DNA of 34,851 bases from Xylanimonas cellulosilytica (GTDB taxonomy: Bacteria; Actinomycetota; Actinomycetes; Actinomycetales; Actinomycetaceae): assembly GCA_001072465.1 (NCBI GenBank), contig JVKM01000064.1, positions 1-34,851 of the forward strand, written 5' to 3'. A program made the position numbers and the translations under genes. The notes under the pieces are model-generated. The model was not told the DNA's origin. It did no database searches and was given only the letters and a program-made list of their open reading frames with translations. Below, piece after piece: positions 13,653 to 21,344 of this stretch (its first letter is position 1; the number at the start of each line of letters is the position of its first letter).

Positions 13653-15754
13653 GATTCCTCCTCGTGTGATTGGGCGGGCAACGAGATCCGCATGATCGTG
13701 GATCCCGGGTGAGAGTCGATCGTGAGGGTTCCCCCATGATCGGCAATAATGCTTCGGACGATGGACATGCCCATGCCCAGCCCGAATCGGACGCGCCCCG
13801 CCTTGGTGGTGAAGTGGGGTTCCATAATCTTGTCGACGATTCCCGGGTCGATCCCCGGGCCGTTGTCGTGGATGGTGACGCTCACGCCCTCGGGCGTGGG
13901 ACGCACGGTGATGCGGATGAGGGCGTCGGCCTCGCCGCGGGCGGGCAGCTCGGGCACGCCACCCGAGGCCTCGGCAGCCGCGACCAGGTCGGCGTTCTCA
14001 TCCTCGATGGCCTCGGCCGCGTTCACGATGAGGTTCGTCCACACCTGCTGCAGCTTCGCTGGATGCGCGCACACGGGCGGCACGTCCTCGTAGTCGCAGT
14101 CGATGCGAATGCCGCGCACCCTGTGGGCGGTGAGGCGCAGGACGTCGTCGATGCCCTCGCGCACGTCCACGGGCTTGAGGTCCTCGGCGTCCGGGCGCGC
14201 GTAGCCCTTGAGGGACTGGGTCAGCTCAATGACGCGGTCGCCCGCGGCGAGCACCGAGCGCAGGGATCCGCCCAGGCGCGCCCCGGCCTCGTACGCGTCG
14301 ATGCCGCCTGGGATCTGCGCGAGCGCACGCGCGCCGTCCGCCCCCTGGATCCCCGCGCGCACGAGGCGACGCGCGAGCGTGCGGTCACCGACGACGGGCA
14401 GGAGCTCCTTCATGAGGGCGCGCTCAACCGACGTGGAGCGCGGCGGTGCGGTGAGGGCGCGGGCCATCGCCTCCCTCGACGAGGCCGTGGCCGGTGCCGC
14501 GAGCGCGGCGTCGACATCCTCATGCAGGTGCTTGGCCGCGCGCACGAGGGCGGTCACCGGATTGTTGAGCTCGTGGGCGATGCCGGCGCTCAGCTCGCCA
14601 AGCATGGCGAAGCGCGCGCGTTCGACCAGCTCGGCGCGGGTGGCACGCAGGTCCTCGAGCGTGGCCGCCAGGGCCTCCTTCTGGGCCTCGAGGTCCTCGG
14701 CGAGCATCGCGTTTTGCAGGTGGAGGTCCTCGGCGCGCATGAGGCGGCGCGTCAGCGAGCGGATCGCGAGCGCGGTCAGGGTCGCGCCGATCGACGGGTC
14801 CTCGGAGATGACGATCTGGAGCTGCTCGGTCGTCAGGCGCACGAGCGTCGCCTCGGTCGCCGTCTCGCCCGTGAAGAACGCGTCCTCCGCGCGGGCCAAC
14901 GACACGAGGCCGATGAGAGGGCCCGACGAGGCCAGGTGCGCCAGGACCTCACCCTGCGCCGAATCCCTGTGGAGCGACACCTGCCCGTCGAGCACCAGGT
15001 AGACGGCGCCCACCGGCTCGCCCTGGGTCACCAGCTGTATCCCCTCGGGAACGATGAGCCGAGGCCTCTGGCCGAGCACTCGCTCGACGCCGGCGAGGAG
15101 CTCCATGACGACCTCGTGCTCGTCGCGGTCCAGGCCCTCCAGGAGCGGGCCCTGCACGGCGAAAGGCGGCGGATCAGCGATGAGCGAGCGGATCTGCCTA
15201 TCCGAATAGCCGCACCCCTGCAGGTATCGCACCATCGTCGAATAGGCCTGGCCTGCCAGCAGGGGAACCGTCCACGGGGACTTGAGGACCGAGGCGAGCG
15301 CGCATGACTGCATGCACCGGGCCAGGTCGCGGTGCTCGGGCTTATCCGTCACCACCACCCACTGCATGCGCTGCAGCGCCGGGAAAGTCCTCGCACGGTC
15401 AATGAGCGCATCAATATCGTCGACCTCGGAGGTCACCAGGCCCATCAGCACATGGTCGCCCGGGTTCAGGCTGGCCTCGTAGGCGGCCAGGTCCTCAATC
15501 CCGTCGATGCGATCCAGGCACAGGCCCGGGAATGCGTGCGCTAGATCCCTCGTAACGGGCGCGGCAATCGAGCGCGAGTCGTCGCCTACGACCAGCATGT
15601 GAATCGGGTAGCCGGCTCGGTGCCCGCCGCTGCGCACATCCGTGCGAGCCAGCACCGAGGCGTCCTCCGCCGCGGGCCCCCGCGTCCACCCGTGGGCCAG
15701 CCCCGGCCGGGGGCGCGCCGCCCCCGAACCGACCATGGCCTCGTCCCCGGACAC
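13649..15754 (-). CDS. Sensor histidine kinase with pseudo-receiver and cNMP-binding domains
   Basis: 701 residues from a GTG start two bases beyond the transporter stop codon. Domains in order: a disordered N-terminus (1-50); a receiver-like fold (about 52-180, HMLVVGDDSRS to LKSPWTV) that lacks the phosphoacceptor aspartate pattern; a cyclic-nucleotide-binding/CRP-type beta-roll (about 225-330, QLVTQGEPVGAVYLVLDGQVS); a coiled coil (335-380); the HisKA helix with H394 in GIAHELNNP; and an ATPase domain with the N box near 574-578, DNGPGI at 630-635 and GLGMGMSIV at 658-666. There are no membrane segments, so it senses something inside the cell. It sits between a DASS transporter and a receiver protein, all probably in one operon, and may tune carboxylate use. 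Confidence 0.88.
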   Translation of the reverse strand: MSGDEAMVGSGAARPRPGLAHGWTRGPAAEDASVLARTDVRSGGHRAGYPIHMLVVGDDSRSIAAPVTRDLAHAFPGLCLDRIDGIEDLAAYEASLNPGDHVLMGLVTSEVDDIDALIDRARTFPALQRMQWVVVTDKPEHRDLARCMQSCALASVLKSPWTVPLLAGQAYSTMVRYLQGCGYSDRQIRSLIADPPPFAVQGPLLEGLDRDEHEVVMELLAGVERVLGQRPRLIVPEGIQLVTQGEPVGAVYLVLDGQVSLHRDSAQGEVLAHLASSGPLIGLVSLARAEDAFFTGETATEATLVRLTTEQLQIVISEDPSIGATLTALAIRSLTRRLMRAEDLHLQNAMLAEDLEAQKEALAATLEDLRATRAELVERARFAMLGELSAGIAHELNNPVTALVRAAKHLHEDVDAALAAPATASSREAMARALTAPPRSTSVERALMKELLPVVGDRTLARRLVRAGIQGADGARALAQIPGGIDAYEAGARLGGSLRSVLAAGDRVIELTQSLKGYARPDAEDLKPVDVREGIDDVLRLTAHRVRGIRIDCDYEDVPPVCAHPAKLQQVWTNLIVNAAEAIEDENADLVAAAEASGGVPELPARGEADALIRITVRPTPEGVSVTIHDNGPGIDPGIVDKIMEPHFTTKAGRVRFGLGMGMSIVRSIIADHGGTLTIDSHPGSTIMRISLPAQSHEEES

Positions 15755-15755
15755 G

Positions 15756-17222
15756 TCACATCACCCCGATGAATCCCCAGGTCAGCGGCGCGATGAACGC
15801 CAGGAGGATGATGCCGATGACGCCCACGACGATGCCGACGATCGCCATCTCGCGGGTGGGAGTCGTGCCCGTCGAGTACGCGATCGCGTTCGGCGGGGTC
15901 GAGATCGGAAGGCACATGCCGAGCGAGCAACCCAGGGCGATGACGATGGCGATCTCGGCGGCGCTCGTGGAGACCGTCGTCGCCAGGCCCATACCCATGG
16001 GGATCAGGAGGTTCGCGGACGCGGAGTGCGAGATAACATTCGAGGTCACCCAACCCACGAGGGCCAGCACGAAGATCAGGAGAATACCGGGGATCGAGGC
16101 CCACTGGATCGAACCGAGCATCCACTTGTCGAGGCCCGTCGCGGCCACGCCCGAGCCCAGCGCGATACCGCCCGCGACCAGCCACAGGACCGGCCAGTCC
16201 AGGGCACGCAGGTCATCCCCGCTCATCACCTTCGTCATCAGGAGGACCACGACCGGCAGGAAGCCAACGACGTTGGCGGAAATGTGGTGCAGCGACTCCG
16301 TCATCCACAGGAGGATCGTCAGGCCAGCGACCGAGTAGAAGATGATCGCGCTGCGCGACTTCTCGAAGCGCGCCGACGTGTCGATGTCGAACTTGGCGTC
16401 GCTGGGGATGTAGCGCCACGCGATAAAGGCCCACGACAGGGCCAGGAGGACCAGCATGAGCGGGACAGCCGCAAGCATCCACTGCAGGAAGGTCACCTTC
16501 ACGCCCGCGTTCTCCAGCGCACCCAGGGCAATCGCATTCGGGGGCGTACCGACCGGCGTGCCCATGCCGCCAACGTTCGCGGCGACCGGGATCGACAGAG
16601 CGATACCTGTGCGCGCCTTGCCCTCGGGCAGGGCCATGATGACGGGCATCATGACGGCGAACATCGTCGCCGTGGTCGCCGTGTTCGACATGAACATACT
16701 CATGATCGCGGTGATCAGCATGACGCCCATGACAGTCAGGCGCGGCTTGCCCATGAAGGGCTTGAGGAGGACCGCCGACAGGGCGCGATCCAGCTTGTAC
16801 TTGGCGGCACCGTCGGCCACCATGAAGCCGCCCAGGAACAGGATGATGACGGGGTTAGCCAGTGCACCAAAAAACTTCGTGTATGCCGGGGCGCCCTCGC
16901 CCACGCTCAGCAGCGCGTGGTCCGAAATAAACAGGACCTCCAGGAAAATGACGAGGACGGCCGTGCCCGCGAGCGGCACCGCCTCCGTCACCCACAGCAG
17001 AATCGCCGCCAGGAAGATGCCGAACATGCGCGTGCCGGCCACGTCGAGGCCGGGCAACTGCACGAACAGGCAGGTCACAATACACGCCAGCGCCGCTACG
17101 GCGCCGAATACCTTGACCGGGCTGATTGATTGCTTCTTCTTCGAGAAATCTGCCGGTCGCGTGGACATGTTCTGAGCGGAGCGCGGATTGATTGACACCG
17201 CGCCCTTGGAGCGTCGAGCCAT
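15756..17222 (-). CDS. DASS (SLC13) family anion/dicarboxylate transporter
   Basis: 488 residues with an N-terminal cytoplasmic tail of about 35 residues and some eleven hydrophobic segments. Family motifs are seen twice, in line with its two-repeat structure: SNTATT at 179-184 with TPPNAIA at 226-232 in the first half, and SNVISHSASANLLIP with STPPNAIAYSTG in the second. These bind sodium and the carboxylate. Members import succinate, fumarate, malate, citrate or sulfate with sodium. The gene is first in a three-gene minus-strand operon with the kinase and receiver genes. A GAGG lies 12 bases before the ATG. TACACT near 17262-17267 on the minus strand is a possible -10. The substrate is inferred only to family level. 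Confidence 0.9.
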   Translation of the reverse strand: MARRSKGAVSINPRSAQNMSTRPADFSKKKQSISPVKVFGAVAALACIVTCLFVQLPGLDVAGTRMFGIFLAAILLWVTEAVPLAGTAVLVIFLEVLFISDHALLSVGEGAPAYTKFFGALANPVIILFLGGFMVADGAAKYKLDRALSAVLLKPFMGKPRLTVMGVMLITAIMSMFMSNTATTATMFAVMMPVIMALPEGKARTGIALSIPVAANVGGMGTPVGTPPNAIALGALENAGVKVTFLQWMLAAVPLMLVLLALSWAFIAWRYIPSDAKFDIDTSARFEKSRSAIIFYSVAGLTILLWMTESLHHISANVVGFLPVVVLLMTKVMSGDDLRALDWPVLWLVAGGIALGSGVAATGLDKWMLGSIQWASIPGILLIFVLALVGWVTSNVISHSASANLLIPMGMGLATTVSTSAAEIAIVIALGCSLGMCLPISTPPNAIAYSTGTTPTREMAIVGIVVGVIGIILLAFIAPLTWGFIGVM

Positions 17223-17283
17223 TATGTGAAGACCTCATCGTCTTGCGTGGATAGTGTCCGACCAGTGTATGCCAGCACACACA

Positions 17284-17326
17284 AAAAGGGAAACCGGGGT
17301 GGGGCTTCTCAATGCCCCCACCCCGG
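17284..17326 (-). terminator. Minus-strand terminator after the luciferase-like remnant
   Basis: CCGGGGTGGGG (17294-17304) pairs perfectly with CCCCACCCCGG (17316-17326). Read on the minus strand the hairpin is followed by TTTCCCTTTTT. It lies downstream of the broken monooxygenase gene and upstream of the transporter operon, insulating the two. Confidence 0.8.
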
Positions 17327-17434
17327 CTTAATGACGAGGCGCTGATCGGCTCTTGACACATCCCTCCCGATCACAGCCGGCAAGATGCGATAACCGAGTC
17401 GCCTACTCCCAGTCACCGAACCGCACGGGACCGG

Positions 17435-17720
17435 CTACTCGGCCCCGACCTCGTCGATGTCATAACCCGTCGGGAGGACGCCCGGACTCGCCGGCTCCCA
17501 CCCGAGCGCGGGGGCCACATACTCCGCGAAGTTGCGGATAATCGACCAGTTTTCCTCGAATCCGAGCTGGTTGGGGATCGTCAGGAGGAGGGTGTCGGCC
17601 TCCGCGAGGGCGCGGTCCTGGCTCAGCTGCTTAATGAGCGTCGAGGGCGGTGTGGCCGTCGGCGATCAGGTCCAGGGCTGCGGCCTCCTCGGCGAGGTAG
17701 AGGGGGTTCTCGTAGCGCAT
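17435..17720 (-). pseudogene. Remnant of an LLM-class flavin-dependent oxidoreductase
   Basis: Two pieces of a luciferase-like monooxygenase lie in different frames. The first (17720 leftward) reads MRYENPLYLAEEAAALDLIA, the conserved stretch found about 90 residues into these proteins, and hits a stop near 17634. The second continues in another frame as ADTLLLTIPNQLGFEENWSI and ends ALGWEPASPGVLPTGYDIDEVGAE with a TAG at 17435-17437, the normal C-terminus. The first ~90 residues and the centre (more than 150 residues) are missing. The gene was cut 5' by the metal island, whose ATPase stop codon is 28 bases away, and has lost its middle by deletion. Not functional. Confidence 0.8.
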
Positions 17721-17748
17721 GTCTGAGTTATGGCGTTGGACGGAACAC

Positions 17749-19653
17749 CTATTGCTTGCGGGCACGCGCAGCCCGCAGTCCGTTGGCGATGACGACGACT
17801 TCGGCGACCTCGTGCACGAGGACGACCGCTGCCAGGCCGAGCACGCCGGTGATCGCCAGCGGCAGCAGCACAGTGATGATCGCCAAGGACAGAACGATGT
17901 TCTGGTTGATGATCCTGCCGCCGCGGCGGGCGTGGCACAGAGCCTGCGGGATGAGGCCGAGGTCGTGGCCGGTGAAGGCGACGTCGGCGGACTCGATCGC
18001 GGCGTCGGAGCCGGTCGCGCCCATCGCGATGCCCACGGTCGCCCCGGCCAGGGCGGGCGCGTCGTTGATGCCATCGCCGATCATCGCGGTCGGCGACGTC
18101 TCCGAGAACCCGGCGACGATGCGAGCCTTGTCCTCGGGACGCAGCTCGGCGTGCACGTCGCCGATCCCGGCCAGCTTCGCCAGCGCAGCAGCGGTGCGGG
18201 AGTTGTCGCCGGTGAGCATGCTCACCTCGACGCCCTGGTCGCGCAGGGTCCGCACGACCTCGGGGACCTCGGGGCGCAGCTCGTCGCGGACGCCGATCGC
18301 CCCGGCCAGGAAGCCGTCGACGGTGACGAGCACGCAGGTCTGTCCCTCGGCCTCCAGGTCCTCGACCCGGGCCTTGAGCGGACCGGCGTCGATCCAGCGC
18401 GGACTGCCCACCGCCACCCTGCGGCCGTCGACCAGGCCACCGATGCCGTGCCCGGCCTCCTCGGCCACGTCCTGCGCGGCGGGGGTTCCCCGGCCCGCGG
18501 CGGCGATGGCGGCGGCGAGTGGGTGTGTCGAGTGCTGCTCCACAGCGGCAGCCCAAGCAAGCACCTGCGCATCGTCGAACCCATGGGCGGCGACGATGGC
18601 GGTTACCTCGGGCCGGTTGCGGGTCAGAGTGCCGGTCTTGTCCACGGCCAGGTGCCGGATACCGCCGAGGCGCTCGAAGGCGGCCCCGCTCTTGATGACG
18701 ACGCCGAACTTGGTCGCCGCACCGATCGCGGAGACCACGGTGACGGGCACCGCGATCGCCATCGCGCAGGGGCTGGCCGCGACGAGGACGACCAGGGCGC
18801 GGGTGATCCAGGTCTCCGGGTCACCGAGCAGGGACCCGAGCACGCCGACGAGGACGGCGAGGACCATCACGCCGGGCACCAGCGGGCGGGCGATCCGGTC
18901 AGCGATCCGGGCTCGGTCGCCCTTCTCGGCCTGGGCCTGCTCTACCAGCTCCACGATCGTGGTCAGCGAGTTGTCGGTGCCCGCGGCGGTCGCCTCGACC
19001 TCCAGCACGCCGGCGCTGTTGATCGCGCCCGCCGACACCGCTTCTCCGGGCGCGACCTCGACCGGGATCGATTCACCCGTGATCGCCGAAGTGTCCAGGC
19101 TCGACCGGCCCGAGCGGACCAGCCCATCGGTCGCGACCCGCTCGCCAGGGCGGACCAGCAGCACGTCGCCGACGGCGATCTCCCTGGCCGGGACCGAGGC
19201 GGAGGTCCCGTCGCGCAGCACGGTCGCGGTCTCCGGCACGAGCTTCAGCAGCGCGCGCAGCCCACCGCGGGCGCGGTCCATCGCCTTGTCCTCCAGGGCC
19301 TCGGCGATCGAGAAGAGGAACGCCAGCGCGGCCGCCTCCTCGACGTAGCCGAGGATCACCGCGCCCACGGCGCTGATCGTCATCAGCAGCGCGATCCCGA
19401 GCTTGCGCTTCACAACGAGATTCCGAATCGCACCGGGCACGAACGTGTACGCGCCCAGCAGCAGGCCCGCCCAGAACGCGACCAGCGCCGCGATGTGCAG
19501 CCCCGACCACTCCAGCGCCAGGCCAGTGCCGAACGCGACGCCGGAGAGGATCGGCACAACCAGGCCGGGATCACGCCACCACGGGCGCTCTACCTCCTCT
19601 GCCTCGTCCGCGGGACTGGTCGTCGGCTCGTCGCAGCCGCAGGCGGCGCTCAC
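17749..19653 (-). CDS. Heavy-metal P1B-type ATPase, CmtA/CtpG-like (Cd/Pb or Co efflux)
   Basis: 634 residues from the GTG at 19653, chosen because it overlaps the sensor gene's stop by four bases (GTGA); a longer frame exists but runs into that gene. Parts in order: a short N-terminus with a CGC pair (C5, C7) instead of a full metal-binding domain; paired helices; the actuator loop TGES at about 192-195; the membrane metal site SPC at 294-296 in place of the CPC of Zn/Cu pumps; the phosphorylation motif DKTGT with aspartate 338; TGDN; and MIGDGINDAPAL. The last helix has HEVAEVVVIANGL. It pumps soft divalent metals out of the cell using ATP. The neighbouring CmtR-like sensor points to cadmium or lead, while SPC is also seen in cobalt/iron pumps. 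Confidence 0.9.
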   Translation of the reverse strand: MSAACGCDEPTTSPADEAEEVERPWWRDPGLVVPILSGVAFGTGLALEWSGLHIAALVAFWAGLLLGAYTFVPGAIRNLVVKRKLGIALLMTISAVGAVILGYVEEAAALAFLFSIAEALEDKAMDRARGGLRALLKLVPETATVLRDGTSASVPAREIAVGDVLLVRPGERVATDGLVRSGRSSLDTSAITGESIPVEVAPGEAVSAGAINSAGVLEVEATAAGTDNSLTTIVELVEQAQAEKGDRARIADRIARPLVPGVMVLAVLVGVLGSLLGDPETWITRALVVLVAASPCAMAIAVPVTVVSAIGAATKFGVVIKSGAAFERLGGIRHLAVDKTGTLTRNRPEVTAIVAAHGFDDAQVLAWAAAVEQHSTHPLAAAIAAAGRGTPAAQDVAEEAGHGIGGLVDGRRVAVGSPRWIDAGPLKARVEDLEAEGQTCVLVTVDGFLAGAIGVRDELRPEVPEVVRTLRDQGVEVSMLTGDNSRTAAALAKLAGIGDVHAELRPEDKARIVAGFSETSPTAMIGDGINDAPALAGATVGIAMGATGSDAAIESADVAFTGHDLGLIPQALCHARRGGRIINQNIVLSLAIITVLLPLAITGVLGLAAVVLVHEVAEVVVIANGLRAARARKQ

Positions 19654-20018
19654 GAGGCGTCCCCCGAACTGCTCGCGGCGCAGCAGCCTGGCACCGAGCA
19701 GGCTGGGTCGATGCACGGCGCGCTCTCGTCCACGGCGAGGGTCACATCGACCAGTGCCGTCAGCGCTGCGGCCAGGTGCGGGTCGGCGATCTCGTAGCGA
19801 GTCTGGCGGCCCTCGGGCTCGGCGACCACGATCCCGCAGTCGCGCAGGCAGGTCAGGTGGTTGGACACGTTCGAGCGGGTCAGCCCCAGCTCGCGCGAGA
19901 GCACCGCGGGGTGGCTCGGGCCGTCAAGCAGGGACATCAGGATCCGGGAACGCGTCGGGTCGGCCATGGCCCGGCCGAGCCGGTTCATGACGTCGAGGCG
20001 CGAAGCAATAGTCAGCAT
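19650..20018 (-). CDS. cmtR: ArsR/SmtB-family metal sensor, CmtR-like (Cd/Pb)
   Basis: 122 residues. The winged-helix core reads LGRAMADPTRSRILMSLLDGPS and then LTRSNVSNHLTCLRDCGIVV, very close to Mycobacterium CmtR. The three cysteines that bind cadmium or lead in that protein, C57, C61 and C102, occur here at exactly the same residue numbers. An extra C-terminal cysteine cluster (CSVPGCC) follows. When metal-free it should sit on its own operator and block the operon; metal releases it. It is the first gene of a two-gene unit with the exporter ATPase. TATAGT ends seven bases before the ATG, so the message is probably leaderless, and that -10 lies inside the candidate operator. Confidence 0.92.
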   Translation of the reverse strand: MLTIASRLDVMNRLGRAMADPTRSRILMSLLDGPSHPAVLSRELGLTRSNVSNHLTCLRDCGIVVAEPEGRQTRYEIADPHLAAALTALVDVTLAVDESAPCIDPACSVPGCCAASSSGDAS

Positions 20019-20025
20019 GCGCTGA

Positions 20026-20052
20026 ACTATACAGTGATAGCTGACTAATAGT
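20026..20052. promoter_or_regulatory. Promoter and candidate CmtR operator
   Basis: ACTAT (20026-20030) and ATAGT (20048-20052) form an inverted repeat with 17 bases between. On the minus strand the left arm overlaps the -10 TATAGT of cmtR. A bound repressor would cover the -10 and spacer. The right arm extends into the end of the small broken gene upstream, so this regulator site lies in former coding sequence. Confidence 0.55.
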
Positions 20053-20356
20053 CCAGTTGCAGGGGCTGCCGCACGCGCTCCGCGCGCTTGCCCTCGGGAA
20101 TCACGGTCACCTCTCGCGCCAGCTTCGCCGTCGCGGCGATGATCCGCTCCAGCCGCCTCGTCGTCTCCTCGTCCATGACCTTCACGAACCCCGCGAGCTT
20201 CTTCTGCTGTTCAGTCAGCGTGGCGATCCTCGTGTTCTGCGCCTCGACGGCGGCGAGGATCGAGGTCAACAGCTCCATCATCTCCGGACTGCCGAGCTGC
20301 TGCTGCGACTACTCGGGCTCGTTCTGCTGCTTCAGCCTGTCGAGCGCTGCGCTCAT
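20045..20356 (-). pseudogene. Small coiled-coil protein gene with an in-frame amber stop
   Basis: A good start is present at 20356 (AGAAGGAG seven bases upstream). The frame reads MSAALDRLKQQNEPE, then a TAG at 20309-20311, then continues in the same frame through SPEMMELLTSILAAVEAQ, a coiled-coil-like helix with EQQKKLAGFVKVMDEE, to PLQLDY and a stop at 20045. Without the TAG it would be 103 residues. The 78-residue part from the ATG at 20281 could still be made but has no clear ribosome site. Upstream, another frame reads ADFTPEGAQAFFDYHQQQ and may be the end of a further truncated gene. The type resembles accessory proteins of plasmids or mobile islands; I cannot name it. Confidence 0.55.
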
Positions 20357-20477
20357 GTTCCATCTCCTTCTGCTGCTGGTGGTAGTCGAAGAACGCCTGC
20401 GCGCCCTCCGGGGTGAAGTCCGCCGAGAGGGCGCTCGCGCGCTTGCGGCGCTCGGTGCGGCCGGGCCGCCACCAAAC

Positions 20478-20553
20478 GGGGGAAATGGCGTCACTAGAGG
20501 TACGACACGCCGACGACACACAGCCAACCAGCTTCTAATGCTGCAAAACCCCC
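20478..20553. repeat. Palindromic repeat element, copy A
   Basis: A 76-base element opens with GGGGG and closes with CCCCC. Its arms pair at about 11 of 13 positions when G-T pairs are allowed, and the centre holds CGACACGCCGACGACAC. It aligns along its whole length with the element at 30937-31013, including TGCAAAACCCCCAC at the right end. It lies at the right-hand edge of the metal island. Confidence 0.55.
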
Positions 20554-20611
20554 ACCGCAGCCAGCCTGAAGTGCACCGCGTCGCCTACAAGACCTGGCGC
20601 AGGGCCGATTG

Positions 20612-20671
20612 GCGCGAAAAAACTCGCCCAGCACGGCCCCTCCAGCCGCATTTCCGCGAAAAAACTCGCCC
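20612..20671 (+). repeat. Two inverted cousins of the 42-bp array core
   Basis: GCGCGAAAAAACTCGCCC at 20612-20629 recurs with one change at 20654-20671, 42 bases later. The sequence is close to the reverse complement of the core of the large array downstream (GCGCGAAAAAGTTCGCCC). These two copies therefore face the array in the opposite direction. Confidence 0.6.
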
Positions 20672-20711
20672 AACAAGCGTAAAAACGCCGATTGTGGGGT
20701 GTTTTGAGCGT

Positions 20712-21068
20712 GCAGGGCGAACTTTTTCGCGCTCACGCCCACCATCAGACCACGCAGGGCGAACTTTTTCGCGCTCACGCCCACCATCAGACCACGCAGG
20801 GCGAACTTTTTCGCGCTCACGCCCACCATCAGACCACGCAGGGCGAACTTTTTCGCGCTCACGCCCACCATCAGACCACGCAGGGCGAACTTTTTCGCGC
20901 TCACGCCCACCATCAGACCACGCAGGGCGAACTTTTTCGCGCTCACGCCCACCATCAGACCACGCAGGGCGAACTTTTTCGCGCTCACGCCCACCATCAG
21001 ACCACGCAGGGCGAACTTTTTCGCGCTCACGCCCACCATCAGACCACGCAGGGCGAACTTTTTCGCGC
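20712..21068 (+). repeat. Tandem array of a 42-bp unit, eight full copies plus half a copy
   Basis: The unit starts GCAGGGCGAACTTTTTCGCG and ends CACCATCAGACCAC. Full copies begin at 20712, 20754, 20796, 20838, 20880, 20922, 20964 and 21006 with no visible differences, and a ninth breaks off after 21 bases near 21068. The unit length is a multiple of three, so open frames run through it on both strands; these are a result of the repeat and are not taken as genes. Near-perfect identity means recent expansion. It is not CRISPR, as whole units are identical and there are no variable spacers. Confidence 0.9.
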
Positions 21069-21090
21069 ATGAGGCGCAACAACATAGCGG

Positions 21091-21156
21091 CATTGAAACC
21101 ACCATCACCACTGCTCGCCCCCAAACAGCGACCATTGAAACCACCATCACCACTGC
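21091..21156 (+). repeat. Pair of 24-bp direct repeats at 42-base spacing
   Basis: CATTGAAACCACCATCACCA and the next four bases CTGC occur at 21091-21114 and again at 21133-21156. The copies are identical and start 42 bases apart, the same period as the large array just upstream, although the sequence is unrelated. Confidence 0.7.
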
Positions 21157-21190
21157 AACCGAAAAACACACCCAAAACGCCCATTTCTCA

Positions 21191-21261
21191 CCCGCAAAGG
21201 CGACGACGGTTTCAGACGAGGCTCGGCCGACGCCCGCAAAGGCGACGACGGTTTCAGACGA
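21191..21261 (+). repeat. Pair of 29-bp direct repeats at 42-base spacing
   Basis: A 29-base sequence beginning CCCGCAAAGGCGACGACGGT occurs at 21191-21219 and 21233-21261, again exactly 42 bases apart. Its GACGACGGTTTCAGAC part resembles the GACGACGTTTGTAAC repeats that follow. Confidence 0.7.
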
Positions 21262-21344
21262 CCGGCCCAGCTGGCCTACAGGGCCAGACTGCGGTACCCA
21301 TGGGCGGAGGCAGGGCCTGGCCGGGCGACCAGTGGGCGGCCGAC

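Noticed and set aside
18222-19510. Plus- and minus-strand long frames opposite or within the P-type ATPase gene
   Set aside because: They are arginine/serine/alanine-rich, lack motifs and overlap a clear enzyme gene; they are products of high GC.
20494-21184. Long open frames through the 42-bp array encoding 14-residue protein repeats (such as REKVRPAWSDGG)
   Set aside because: The unit length is a multiple of three and lacks stops in several frames, so open frames arise on both strands. Starts have no ribosome sites and composition shows no codon bias.
20612-21261. CRISPR array
   Set aside because: Whole 42-base units are identical, with no short repeat plus variable spacers, and no cas gene is in the window.
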